Shown: positions 26,801-35,750 of the stretch, one piece after another | Layout: every line of letters starts with the position of its first letter | Numbering within the stretch: the first letter of the stretch is position 1 | Assembly: GCF_051622035.1 (NCBI RefSeq) | Contig: NC_135355.1 | Coordinates: 5,208,001 to 5,272,000, forward strand | Length of the DNA stretch: 64,000 nt | Direction: 5' to 3' | DNA from: Arctopsyche grandis | Taxonomy: Eukaryota > Arthropoda > Insecta > Trichoptera > Hydropsychidae | Program-made: the position numbers and the translations under genes | The notes under the pieces: model-generated | Databases searched by the model: none | What the model was told of the DNA's origin: nothing | Seen by the model: only the letters and a program-made list of their open reading frames with translations

Positions 26801-28388
26801 GTCTTTAACTCAAAATCTAGTATTGCTGTACCAAAATTGAGTATTGGAATCAATAGTCAAATGTATTTTCTATTGATTGTGATTTATTTTTGCTTTATAA
26901 TTTATATAATTAATTATATAACGAATTTTAAAATTCAAAAATATGCTTTTTTACATACCTCCTTTACGTTTCACTTACGATTACAATCCAGGAAAAAGTT
27001 TGCCTCTTATCCGATCGTGTTCATACTATTCCATATTGCTCATTTTGGTCATCAATATAAGTAAATGGATCCTCCGCCATTACGTTGGTGCAAAAATATC
27101 GTGTAAGACGCGTTTCAAATCTGCCCGGCGAGATAGTCGTTGACGTTTATCCGCCGTTTGTTTATTAGTTTTAATTACACATTTTTAGTTATTTTGTTTC
27201 TATTAGGCTAGTTTTATATTTCACTGCGTTTACAAGAACTGTTTTTCAATATCAATATTTTTATCGAAACCTACTAATTCGAGCGGTTAATGATTCGTAA
27301 ATGTAAATGTTAAATGTTAAATGTTCATCTGATCCACCGCTGGTGATTGATTATGAAGACTCAAAAGTGTATATGATCTCAACGAACACTTCCATTCATT
27401 TGCTATAACAATATTTAAAATGTGATTCCAATTTAAATTTCAGGATGCAATCAAATCGAGCAAGAACGCTCCACCACAATCTGGAATTCTAGTCAAACCA
27501 GGATCATCTGCCAGACCAGCGATTGCTGTCAAAGAAGCTGTCGTCACTCCAGCACCTAACTTCGTCTCCTATCTACCTCCAACGAGCACTCCAGCTCCTG
27601 CCTCTTACTTACCACCATCAAGCACATATGCACCACCAACAAGCACCTACTTGCCACCATCTACACCGGACGTCTACGTATCCCACAACTCGATAGAAAG
27701 CAGTACTGAAACGCCACGTTTCGACTTCAGACCCACCGTAGCTCCAATTGCAGCAAATTCCATAACTCAAAGCCCTCTACCTTCATATTCTTCAACGCCT
27801 TCACCATTCTATTCCACATCGGAAGAGTCGCCATCGTCAACTCCAGCTCCGATCTACATATCCTCAACGCCAGCACCAGTCGTAGCCATAACTTCCAACG
27901 TCCTGCGAGAATTCAACAGGAAGTATTCCACACCCAAACCCGACATTCAACAATACTACGACAACAGGGATTACAGCACCAACAGTCTGAACTTGGACCC
28001 TTACAGTGCTGACAGTGCTCCAGTTGATCGCGTGGATCAGTACAGAATCAACAAATACCAATCTGTGTCTCCGAGCAGATACCGGACCAGTGTTAATCCT
28101 GCAAATTACTACGGAAACTATCTAGGCAACGGATACGATCCTCAATATCCGCAATACGACGGAGTATCAGTGACCAACAACGGCTTCAGATACTACCTGC
28201 CCAGACAGTACCACGAGGAGGAGAATTCCGGAAGTGACACCAGAACCGGAAGCTTCGGATACGTAGACCCGTTCGGAATCAGAAGAGTCATCTACTACAA
28301 CACTTCGCCTGGTTCTGGATTCGTTCACAGGAAGAACAACAGATACGTGGGCTTGAATGCGACACCGTACGATCCGAGACCTTTGTAG
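2806..28388 (+). CDS. Cuticular protein, Rebers-Riddiford-like, l(3)mbn type (four exons)
   Basis: Exons 2806-2838, 23962-24127, 26224-26345 and 27444-28388 join in phase to 421 codons with no internal stop. Exon 1 encodes the start of a signal peptide (MIRHTVFIALI) and ends at a GTGAGT donor; exon 2 completes it (GFVLNAASG) after TTTTGTTTCAG. Residues about 40-92 carry the domain: GPERYFKYQT, KEKRLQDGTVIG, then GSYGWIDADG and DYIADNAGYR, which follow the spacing of chitin-binding RR domains (G.Y..D.DG, Y.AD..GYR). A Pro/Ser/Thr-rich linker follows, and a C-terminal block (from residue 376) begins GSFGYVDPFGIRR and ends NATPYDPRPL. It is probably secreted into cuticle or matrix. The overall layout recalls the protein called lethal(3)malignant blood neoplasm 1; that name is from memory and unverified. 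Exon 3 uses a weak AAG acceptor. The first intron is 21 kb. AATAAA at 28659-28664 may be the poly(A) signal. Confidence 0.85.
2839..3937. other. Intron 1 of the cuticular gene, left part, no features
   Basis: AT-rich intronic sequence beginning at the GTGAGT donor. A 102-codon open frame at 2944-3252 has no recognisable domain and is treated as chance. Confidence 0.5.
3938..4072 (+). repeat. Hairpin MITE-like repeat ending in CACGCTTCCGGTCCTACCTC, copy 1
   Basis: Bases 3951-4044 form a long imperfect palindrome: TTTATTGTTCAAATGTTGTA pairs with TACAACAATTGAACAATAAA. Directly after it comes CACGCTTCCGGTCCTACCTC, a terminus shared word for word with repeats at about 35280-35750 and 49155-49310. 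No terminal inverted partner of that terminus was found, so the class is open. Confidence 0.6.
4490..5425 (+). repeat. Three direct repeats of about 200 bp
   Basis: The segment starting TTTTTAAATGCTTTTTATTA occurs at about 4516-4717 and again, nearly identical, at about 5222-5420. A diverged version lies between them at about 4940-5120 (shared ATGTTCACAATACATCTTA and TAGCTACT). The first two blocks end with GAGCTCAAAAACCTATTTAC. The near identity of the outer units suggests recent duplication. No coding potential. Confidence 0.7.
5426..9061. other. Intron 1 of the cuticular gene, no recognised features
   Basis: AT-rich. Short open frames (for example 7528-7812) have no domain, no splice context and biased AT-rich composition. 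Confidence 0.5.
9062..9592. mobile_element. TTAA-flanked MITE with GAGGGCTG termini, copy 1
   Basis: The left edge reads TTAAGAGGGCTGTACAC and the right edge GGTCCAGCCCTCTTAA, so the ends are inverted repeats flanked by TTAA on both sides, the target of piggyBac- and Kolobok-type transposases. The right-hand 100 bases, read on the minus strand, reappear at 63905-64000 (GCGCCTTGT, CTCCCTTCCTCAATTATGGC, CACTAGAGAA). The interior holds simple repeats of TATATATTGAGTG (about 9110-9190) and no transposase. Confidence 0.75.
9593..14589. other. Intron 1 of the cuticular gene, no recognised features
   Basis: Five kilobases of AT-rich sequence with scattered ATGTACATA-type simple repeats and a short GT tract at about 13074-13086. 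I see no exon-like frame, RNA gene or recognisable repeat family. Confidence 0.5.
14590..15670 (-). repeat. CTTCCGGT dispersed repeat, copy A (decayed, minus)
   Basis: The reverse complement matches the elements at 19310-20710 and 43150-44030 in order: the end with GATCATGAAAACGTGATC-like sequence (here about 14591-14663), the ETS-like motifs, and the far end with GGTTGGTCACATTCGAA (about 15646-15662). The CCGGAAGT motifs are mostly mutated here (intact core only near 15497-15504). An open frame of 131 codons at 15236-15631 lies wholly inside the repeat and is not considered a gene. Confidence 0.7.
16410..16770 (-). mobile_element. tRNA-derived SINE, copy 1 (minus)
   Basis: Minus-strand head about 16691-16768 is tRNA-like: GCCAGCAGTTTGGCTTAGTG with a box A (TGGCTTAGTGGTAGCG) and box B (GGTTCGAGTCC, 16700-16710). 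It is followed by the family body (TCTATCAGAGTTTGCCAATT near 16620-16650, here diverged) and a tail with an AGAGACATCTATGGATTA segment (about 16418-16436). It lacks a tRNA's exact pairing and shares its body with seven other copies here, so it is a SINE and not a tRNA gene. Confidence 0.75.
17477..17773 (-). pseudogene. Possible non-LTR reverse transcriptase C-terminal fragment
   Basis: A 98-codon open frame on the minus strand includes LKVQYNNCYRD-like sequence (MKRIKVQYNNCYRDLFGILS) that resembles the region just after the reverse transcriptase domain in LINE ORF2 proteins (pattern K.Y.N..R.L). No catalytic motifs are present in the fragment. Identification is weak. Confidence 0.3.
17767..18120 (+). 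mobile_element. tRNA-derived SINE, copy 2
   Basis: Head 17767-17850 contains GCGTGGTCTAGTAGTGAG (box A) and CGGGTTCGATTCCCAC (box B). The family body (CTTATCAGAATTTGCCAATT, then CTGATTTTCATTGAAACGGT) and the tail module (GTCACTGTGGTTGTTTAT) follow in order. Confidence 0.75.
18121..19309. other. Intron 1 of the cuticular gene, no recognised features
   Basis: AT-rich, with a short CATC tandem (CATCCATCCATCCATCCA, about 18713-18730). A 97-codon frame at 19088-19381 runs into the next repeat and has no domain. Confidence 0.5.
19310..20710 (+). repeat. CTTCCGGT dispersed repeat, copy B, interrupted
   Basis: The longest copy of the family, starting near TTCGAATGTGACCAACCCAT and ending near GATCATGAAAACGTGATCAG plus the TCTCGAGTTCGAATTTTCG block. 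Perfect ACTTCCGGT occurs at 19502-19510, 20172-20180, 20329-20337 and 20485-20493, the last three 157 and 156 bases apart; decayed versions sit near 19643 and 20029. The unit is interrupted at about 19770-19995 by a LINE 3'-end fragment. No convincing open frame. Confidence 0.75.
19770..19995 (-). mobile_element. LINE 3'-end fragment nested in repeat copy B
   Basis: Contains ATTACAGGAAGAACCTAATG and GCGCCACAATGG, the 3' terminus shared with 50830-50900, 22890-22925 and 41545-41590. On the minus strand it ends in a TAAATAAA-like tail, as expected at a non-LTR 3' end. It splits the surrounding CTTCCGGT repeat, so it inserted later. Confidence 0.65.
20711..21593. other. Intron 1 of the cuticular gene, no recognised features
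   Basis: AT-rich, no supported feature. Confidence 0.5.
21594..22236. mobile_element. Foldback-like element with word-array ends, 1
   Basis: The left array (about 21595-21672) is made of short words such as GACATAACCGC, GACATTACCACG and GACAAAACCGCGCC. The right array (about 22135-22236) carries their reverse complements, GGTTATATCGGCG, GGTTTTGTCGCCACGCGGTA and ATGTCGAGGCGC, in mirrored order. The whole is an inverted repeat with GC-rich ends and an AT-rich centre. No transposase. This layout recalls Drosophila foldback elements; the family is not identified. Confidence 0.7.
22234..22570. mobile_element. Foldback-like element with word-array ends, 2
   Basis: Adjacent to the previous element. 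The left array repeats GACAATTCAGCGCACC-like words (22234-22310); the right array (about 22500-22567) has GCGCTGAATTGTCGGTGCGC and further mirrored words. The words differ from element 1 but the architecture is the same. Confidence 0.65.
22865..23640 (-). mobile_element. LINE 3' fragment, copy 1 (minus)
   Basis: Minus-strand frames read PPARTVLFRMAPIPWAIRLL and NEIVAAETECDIFHLSE, a pattern (R..L....P..RAIRLLN....DIF) typical of the end of LINE ORF2 after the reverse transcriptase domain. It is followed by a 3' untranslated part that ends in the GACCATTGTGGCATAACAGG block (about 22895-22915). The element matches 50820-51770 along its length. Frameshifts break the frame; it is a 5'-truncated dead copy. 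Confidence 0.65.
24285..24450. mobile_element. MITE with TTGGTCAC termini, copy 1 (intron 2)
   Basis: Left end GATTATTGGTCACATGGCGA and right end GTGACCAATAATC are inverted, with GATCGCCCAAAAG and CTTTTGGGCGAGC continuing the inverted ends inward. The interior (AAATCGCGAATACGGAATAC; GCTGCCAGATGTTCCGTTAT) reappears in inverse orientation at 46108-46330 and in part at 50545-50722. Confidence 0.7.
24836..25110. mobile_element. Inverted-repeat MITE (intron 2)
   Basis: AGTCTCAATGAACGGGCATA with AGCAGGTACTTATATA (about 24844-24880) is repeated in inverse at about 25064-25106 (TATAAGTACCTGCTATGTCC and GTTCATTGAGACTA). Between the arms sits GAGCGAAGCCGGGTAAAACA, the terminus of another insect repeat family that also occurs as ACTAGCTGAACCCGGCAAGC at 62903. 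Confidence 0.6.
25683..25990 (+). mobile_element. tRNA-derived SINE, copy 3 (intron 2)
   Basis: Head 25685-25755 contains TAGTTCAGCTCGGTGGTTGC (box A) and CCGGGTTCAATCTC (box B). The body follows: TTTATTTAGAGTATTTCTGC, TCCTATCAGAGTTTGCCAAT, TCTGATTTCATTGTTAAAAC. Confidence 0.75.
26578..26955. mobile_element. Long palindromic MITE (intron 3)
   Basis: Arms of about 150 bases mirror each other: GGCTTTTAAAATTCAATAAA, CAATCAATAGAAAAAAAATC and ACTATTGATTCCAGTAC on the left pair with GGAATCAATAGTCAAATG, TCTATTGATTGTGATT and TTTTAAAATTCAAAAATATG on the right. The several open frames in it come from this palindrome and are not genes. Confidence 0.6.
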
Positions 28389-29763
28389 ACGTCGTCGCCT
28401 ACTTGTACGAGACAAAAGTGGAATAGCTGATAGCCTCCTTGACATTGCGAAACACCGACGCAAATATTCCGCGAATGAACTCGATTTATTAAAAATTTAG
28501 TGTATCGAAAGATTGTATCTGACTGATTTAGCTCGTAGGACTGAGACCTTTAGAACGATAGCGTTTGTTTTACCAATGTGTTAATATCCGGATCACGGAG
28601 TCCAGTCTGCGAGGGTGGGCGTATAAATTGGACCAGAAAAAGACATGCATTATCAGTGAATAAAATACTCACTGACGTTTGTTTGTACGTTGGTCTATAT
28701 ATGGCACTCCAAGGCTAGTTCGAGTATGTGGGAGGACCAGAGAATGCTAGTCTTGGTCCAACTCCATATAAAGCTGAGGACAGTGACGCTATGACTTAAT
28801 CAATCATCCTTATCAATTACTTTTAATACCATTGTTGTATATACTATTTAACGAATTGTGATTTTTTTTAAATACATTCATATTTAAATAACGTGTCTCA
28901 CCATTTAAATAATTATTAGCGATGTACAATTTATAAATACTAATTTATTTTATATGATAATGATAGTGACTCGCACGAAATCATATTTTCAATACATATT
29001 ACTAACTTTTCTACGTATACCTATTTTTAATTATTTATTTATTGTTCACTTTGTGCCATTTGTTTCTCTTTGTTTTTGTTCTTTCGCCATTTTTCGTTCG
29101 TGTAATGAATGTCAAATATGAATATTGTCCTCTTACACGTTCTCATGATTCATTAACAATGTTTGTAATCGACTTAATTAGGATTATATTATTTACAGTG
29201 TGATTTTGTCAATAATTTTTCATTGTTTTACATATTAAACAAAATATGAATCGATCAAAGTGTAACTTCAATGAATCCTTGTTACGAAATCTTTATTTAT
29301 ATACGTATAATATGTGCCCTGTTTAGTATACTGAAATAATAAATATTTTTAAAAAATTTCTCCCGTTCGCTTTATTTAAATAAATATTTATTTACAAATA
29401 ACTGCTAACTTAGCGAATTGTTGTTTTAATATCAATAAGGCTCAACATACCAGTTTCATTCATTAATTGATTGATTTGACGTCTACGTGTATGTATACTT
29501 CTCAGAATGATAAATTAGTGGTATTCATTAAATTTTACGGAATTGAAATGAAAGGTTTCAAGGTTTTTCATAATTAGAATTCTCGTTAAGCGTTCGTCAA
29601 TGGATGCGTTTAAGTTTTAAATACATAAGTTGACTTTTGATTAATATTATATGGCTTGAAAACTGTGAAAAAGTCAAAAACAAATTCCTAGTAGATATAT
29701 GTGTATATGGGAAATGTTTTAGCATTTTTCATACTATGTACATATGCATTTAAGAGTATGTAT
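28389..29763. other. 3' flank of the cuticular gene
   Basis: Holds the likely 3' untranslated region, with AATAAA at 28659-28664 and another ATAATAAATA near 29336. Beyond that I see only AT-rich sequence. Confidence 0.5.
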
Positions 29764-30502
29764 CAGTAGCGTGCCGTCACAGGGACTAGGCTAGTCCCCT
29801 AAAATATTTTTATTAAAATTTAAAATTATCAACAATTCAATTACAATAAATTCAGATCGATGTTCATATTGTTATTTTTCACTCGGATTATCGAAGTTCA
29901 GAAACTGGAATCTTCCCTACCTGAATTAGTAGCAGTGGTGGTGAATTGTTATGGTATGGTCCGCCGCGTCGTTTACTTGCACGGACTCGCCGTCTCAATT
30001 CTGTTCCCTTCACGATACTGACGAATACAGGCGTTCCGTCGAAGACAAAGCATTTATTAATGTACTCGTATCTTCAAGCATTTACTAATAATATTTTAAT
30101 TTGTGTCTATCAATCATCATTCTGAACTACTTTTTTGTTAAAATAACACATATTTAAACAGAACTTCTTGAGTACAAATGTCTCGACTCGGTTCACGAAA
30201 CGATTCCCTCAGAGCATATCAGTGTGGAATGCGCGGAAACAAATATACTTGGCTTAGAATGGTGCATTCTTGATCGATTGTTTGACAAATCATTCAGAAA
30301 ATTAAATTTTGAAGACAAACAATATACTATTAAGAAAGGTAGGCTACTTAGGATATTTCTGTTAGTACAAAAATGAAATGTTATACACATCGCTTTATTA
30401 TAGGCAGATTATTATAATTCAAAAAATAAAATATTTATTTAATATGTATATATTTTTTATCCATACCTAGTCCCCTGTTTTAAAAGTCACGGCACGCCAC
30501 TG
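29764..30502 (+). mobile_element. hAT-like non-autonomous element, copy 1
   Basis: Starts CAGTAGCGTGCCGT and ends GGCACGCCACTG, inverted termini of the CAGTGGCG type seen in hAT elements. The flanking eight bases are GTATGTAT (29756-29763) and GTATATAT (30503-30510), an 8-bp target duplication with one mismatch, which fits hAT. The interior has a 57-codon open stretch on + (about 30200-30376, beginning ETIPSEHISVEC and ending KKGRLLRIFLLVQK) shared at protein level with the copy at 33971-34520. Confidence 0.7.
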
Positions 30503-31690
30503 GTATATATGCATGTGTATGACATCCAAGAATATCTTAACTGATACATATAGATCTGTCTATAGTGATAAAATTAGAAAGATTCAACGAAAATGGACTA
30601 CAATAATTAATTGTACTCGGTTTTTACTACATAGACTGACAAAGTTTCCTTATAATACCAATAATGGCTTAATAAGAATTCAAAATATTTTCAGTTTTTA
30701 TTTAATAATATATTAAAATTAAATGCGTAGAACTATCTGATTCAGTATTTTTTTAATTCTTTGCGAATTGATAGACATATTCCTAAAGAGAAGATTAATT
30801 TATATCTGCTTTTATTTTTAAACATATGAAAATTCAGAGAAATATCATAACCATATTACATACATACATTACCGTAAGTGAAAATTTCCAAATTTGATTT
30901 TATGATATACCTAAATATTCTTTTAAGAAAGGCTGATTTTTTTACCAACCCATTGTCAAATGTATGTACGTCAACTGGTGGTTTCGCCAACAATGGTATT
31001 CCATAATTACTATCATTAATTGATTAGAGGCTTTCGATTAGAATTCTTTACATTTTTGCATATTTTTATCTATAAAAATGTGTATAATATATATAGGTAA
31101 TAAGATGAATCGACATGTATACTGCTTCTATATTTATATAATGTCAAAAGATCAAAATGCTCATAAGTATTGTAATATTGCATAAGTTCATGCCCGTTTT
31201 TATTCAACTTTTTCAATGGTACACGGGCATGAATTTTTGCATTCAATAATATATGTATGTACCTACAAACATATACGTAAATATGTACATATGTAGCTTT
31301 GCAATGAATCTAAAAGTACTGGTTAGAGACTACGCAAGAAAATCTGATTATTTTTCAATGGCCATCACTTAATGTCGGATGAACTTGTAGAAAAAACTAG
31401 ATATGTAACATATGTATATACGCCATCTTTGGTTATTAGATCAAACTTTCACAGTGATAGTTTCTTTCCATCAGGTTTTCTAAATATAAGCTATTTTAAA
31501 TATTTATATAGTTATATACTATAAACGTTTTCGTGAATATTACATAATAACGACATCATTATAAATTTACCATCGTCATCAAAGATACCCCACCGATGCA
31601 AGCAATTAGCGAAAATTTCATAACATACAATTAATCGTCAAAGAATACGGAAGCAGATATCGATCAAATCGATTGTCCCTTCGGGGATAG
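30503..31690. other. Intergenic, no recognised features
   Basis: AT-rich. A 67-codon frame at 30513-30716 has no known domain. Confidence 0.5.
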
Positions 31691-31703
31691 TAGTATATAT
31701 ATG

Positions 31704-31713
31704 TATATATATA
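31704..31713 (+). promoter_or_regulatory. Candidate TATA box of proline-rich gene A
   Basis: TATATATACG-type run about 65 bases upstream of the ATG-only first exon. A TCAGTC initiator-like hexamer at 31763-31768 is not ideally spaced from it, so the start site is uncertain. Confidence 0.35.
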
Positions 31714-31775
31714 CGTACATTTGTGCCACAACAGCTTCATAATTCTTATTGTGAGTTTATGATCAGTCAGCAAAT

Positions 31776-33685
31776 ATGGTGAGTTTCCATAGCTTATATC
31801 ATAGCATATATCTATAATATTATAGAATAGCATCCATCCATAGATGTGTTTAAAATTATTTCAGAGGGTGCTAGTTTTACTAGCACTATTGGCTGTGGCC
31901 GTTCAGGCCGCGCAGAAGGGGACGGAAGCTTCACCTAAAATCAAAGTTAGTCGTAAAACTAGAGATGCTCCTTATGCACCAGCGCTTGAACTTAAGCCAA
32001 ATCTACCAACTGTTGAATTGAAGCCTTATGCCCCAGCAAAAGAATATGGTCCACCCCCAACAGTTAAGGCTGTGCCACCACCCCCTGCGCCATTAAAACC
32101 GTATCCACCGGCCCCTAAGGTAGTGCCACCACCACCACCCCCACCTCCTCCACCACCACCACCTCCTCCACCACCACCAAAACCAAAATTGGTATATGGA
32201 GCACCCCCTGTAGTATCCAAACCTTATCCTCCAGCGCCTAAAATAGCTCCTCCACCTCCACCACCACCACCCCCACCACCACCACCACCACCACCTCCAC
32301 CACCACCACCACCAAAACCAAAACTGGTATATGGACCACCCCCTGTTATATCCAAACCATATCCTCCAGCGCCTAAAATAGCTCCTCCACCACCACCACC
32401 ACCGCCACCGCCACCACCTCCACCACCACCCCCACCACCACCACCACCACCACCAAAACCAAAACTGGTATATGGACCACCGCCTGTTATATCCAAACCA
32501 TATCCCCCAGCGCCTAAAATAGCTCCTCCACCACCACCACCACCGCCACCGCCACCACCTCCACCACCACCCCCACCACCACCACCACCACCACCAAAAC
32601 CAAAACTGGTATATGGACCACCGCCTGTTATATCCAAACCATATCCCCCAGCGCCTAAAATAGCTCCACCACCACCACCATCACCACCACCACCACCTCC
32701 ACCACCACCACCACCTCCACCACCACCACCACCAAAACCAAAACTGGTATATGGAGCACCCCCTGTTATATCCAAACCATATCCTCCAGCGCCTAAAATA
32801 GCTCCTCCACCACCACCACCACCACCACCTCCACCACCACCACCACCTCCACCACCACCACCACCAAAACCAAAACTGGTATATGGACCACCCCCTGTTA
32901 TATCCAAACCATATCCTCCAGCGCCTAAAATAGCTCCTCCACCACCACCACCACCGCCACCACCACCACCTCCTCCACCACCACCACCACCACCACCACC
33001 ACCACCACCACCACCACCACCAAAACCAAAACTGGTATATGGACCACCCCCTGTTATATCCAAACCATATCCTCCAGCGCCTAAAATAGCTCCACCACCA
33101 CCTCCACCTCCACCACCACCTCCTCCACCACCACCACCAAAACCAAAACTGGTATATGGACCACCCCCTGTTATATCCAAACCATATCCTCCAGCGCCTA
33201 AAATAGCTCCACCACCACCTCCACCTCCACCACCACCTCCTCCACCACCACCACCAAAACCAAAACTAGTATATGGACCACCCCCTGTTATATCCAAACC
33301 ATATCCTCCAGCGCCTAAAATAGCTCCACCACCACCTCCACCTCCACCACCACCTCCTCCACCACCACCACCAAAACCAAAATTGGTATATGGACCACCC
33401 CCTGTTATATCCAAACCATATCCTCCATCGCCTAAAATAGCTCCACCACCACCACCACCACCACCACCACCACCTCCACCACTACCTCCACCACCACCTC
33501 CACCACCAACACCTAAATTGGTAACAAAGCCCTATCCTCCACCACCTAAAATTGAGGCAAGACCGCCACCACCCCCAACACCAGTGGTATTGAAGCCATA
33601 TCCTCCAGCACCAAAGCTGGTGACACCACCGCCGAAGCCATTCACTACATACGGTGAACCAAAGCCTTATCCCGCAGCATTATAA
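31776..33685 (+). CDS. Secreted proline-rich repeat protein A (two exons)
   Basis: The start codon is alone in exon 1 (31776-31778, then GTGAGT); exon 2 is 31865-33685 after TTATTTCAG, giving 607 residues. Residues 1-17 form a signal peptide (MRVLVLLALLAVAVQA). A dibasic processing site RKTR (31-34) stands before DAPY. The rest is ten repeats of KPKLVYGPPPVISKPYPPAP-type units, each followed by KIA and a run of about 16-29 prolines, then a degenerate tail ending KPYPAAL. The start is chosen because the paralogue at 38020 has the same ATG-only exon, whereas translating straight through exon 2 would add intron-encoded residues and spoil the signal peptide. It is probably an extracellular matrix or cuticle component; the function is inferred from composition only. 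The poly(A) signal is at 33812-33817. Long poly-Gly frames on the other strand are shadows. Confidence 0.88.
32160..33500 (+). repeat. Coding minisatellite of gene A
   Basis: Ten units begin with AAACCAAAA followed by YTGGTATATGG, at about 32178, 32314, 32456, 32596, 32734, 32866, 33021, 33138, 33255 and 33370. The last three starts are about 117 bases apart and the units are nearly identical. The 141-bp block starting near 32387 is repeated without a visible difference from about 32528. Confidence 0.8.
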
Positions 33686-33970
33686 GCTAAAAATATATTG
33701 AAAATAATTCAATATTTTAGGCACGTGTACTTGTTTAATGAAACGGTACTAAAGCCATCGTTTTTAATGTATTTTATTATTATTTATATAAATATTAATA
33801 AGTCAATTTGTAATAAACATTAAATATAAATAATTGTATTTATTTTTAAATTTTTTGTATTTATAACCACACATATAGGCATTAAATTATAATTATATTC
33901 ATACATGTATATTATAATAAGTGAACATAATACGGGTGATGATAAATGTGTACATACATATATAATATAT

Positions 33971-34520
33971 CAGTGGCGTGCCATGAGTTTTAAAACAGGA
34001 GACTAAGTATCGACAGAAAAAATATTCTAATTGTGATGAGTATGATATTTCATTTCTGTGCCAACATAAATATCCTAAGAAGCCTACCTTTCTTAATAAA
34101 AACTTGTTTGTCTTCAAAATTTAATCTTCTGAATAGCTTGTCGAACAATCGATCGAGAATACAACACTCCAAGGCCCCGTTATTTGTTTCCGAGCATTCC
34201 ACACTGATATGTTCTGAGGGAATCGTTTGGTGAGTCGAGTCCTTTGCCACACTTTAACTCAAAAAGTTTTAAATAGTTCCCAATGATGTTTGATAGACAC
34301 AAATCAGAATATTCCTAGTAAAAATTCCATAAATACTAGAAAAGATAAATAAATTAAAAAATATTTTGTTTTCAACAAAACGCCCATACGTAACAATTCT
34401 CCAGTACCCCGAAGGGAACAGAATTGAGACGACGAGTCCATGCAAGTAAACGACGTGGCGGATCATACTATAATAATTCACTATATCAGGTAGGGCCGAT
34501 TCCGGTTATCTGAACAATAT
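33971..34520 (-). mobile_element. hAT-like non-autonomous element, copy 2 (truncated)
   Basis: Starts CAGTGGCGTGCCATGAG at 33971 and, read on the minus strand, matches 29920-30502. The opposite terminus is missing. On the minus strand an open stretch reads TIPSEHISVECSETNN and ends KKGRLLRIFMLAQK before a stop, closely matching the protein of copy 1 although many third codon positions differ. Confidence 0.65.
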
Positions 34521-35279
34521 CAATATGGACAATTTGAAAGATACGTTTTAAAAAAATAATCTACTATATCTTTGATATGTTCCATCACACTATAATGAGT
34601 CCAACTAATCTAAGAAAATTAATAATATTTATATAATTATGTATATCTAACGATAAGATTAAAAAAATGGGATTTTTTTTTAATTTAAAACATTGTATGC
34701 AGGAAACGGAGATTACACATATTAGTCTTTAGCGTATTGTTGCTTGACAGCGGGAGACTGTAATCTCCGTTTGTGTCCATGCTCTCCGACTGTTATTTCC
34801 GTGGACATGGATAGGTACCTAACCTTTTTTTTATACAGCAAATGCTAAAATATTCTCATCGTCTTAAGATATTTTTATTTTATTTAATATATAATATATT
34901 CTGCTTTAATAAAAAAAAATATTTTGAGTCACAGCCCTATTTATTCTAATTTAAAAACTCGAAGATCATAGCACGCCGCGATTCACAGTTTGAAAGCTAA
35001 TAAACTAGATTAATTATTCAAATACAGGTTAATGAGGCATTTTCGTTTCAAAACGACATTATTTTAAAGTGATGGATAATTACATTGCATATTTGCAATC
35101 ATTAATAAGGTCATCCTTTACTTCACACTTCAAAATTTTCGCTGTCGAAACATTTCTTTATACTAAATTTAATGATATAATATTGCACAATAATATATTA
35201 TTATATGTAAAGTATATTATAACTTCTAGTAGTTGAATCGTAAAAGAAAAATATTATATATAATAGATATTATGAGTGC
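34521..35279. other. Intergenic, no recognised features
   Basis: AT-rich. A short inverted motif GGAGATTACA / TGTAATCTCC flanks about 34708-34763. No gene. Confidence 0.5.
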
Positions 35280-35750
35280 CTCTCAAACCAAACTATGTAT
35301 GCAATTTTGAACACTGTTCATGTGCACTCTGACAGACTCAGGCATGTCAACCCTCTATGACCTATGATGACTTCACAGCGGGAATTAGTCGACCTTTATT
35401 CGATTCTACATACACATGCTCGTTTGTACGCAGACGGCCAGGTGATCCTGCAGGCTGTGCAGACCAAAATCATTAGCAACACTAGCGACTATAGCCTCCG
35501 GTGTGGTTCTTATATTAATTCTTTTCCAAAACCATGCGTTGAAATATCAACGGGCACAACACTAGTATCATCATCATTAGAGGTAGGATCGGATGCGTGC
35601 TTTTTCCAGGAAACAGGGCATGTTGGGTTTTTTTCCCAGGAAATGGAGCAAACTACAAAGCTAGAGTGCAAAAAAACGTTCATCATAAAAATGATCATTG
35701 CACGGCGAACAATAAACAAAGAACGGCACGCTTCCGGTCCTACCTCTAAT
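35280..35750 (+). repeat. Repeat ending in CACGCTTCCGGTCCTACCTC, copy 2
   Basis: Carries the same right terminus (about 35729-35748) as 4047-4066 and 49287-49306. Upstream blocks GCAAACTACAAAGCTAGAGT and TTTCCAGGAAACAGG are also present, inverted, in the copy at 49155. A 140-codon frame (35364-35786) covers this repeat and the adjoining LINE end and is not treated as a gene. Confidence 0.55.

Noticed and set aside
32224..33414. 396-codon glycine-rich open frame on the minus strand
   Set aside because: It is the reverse complement of the CCN repeats of gene A. The poly-Gly runs, lack of a signal or splice context, and exact match to the sense repeat make it a shadow.
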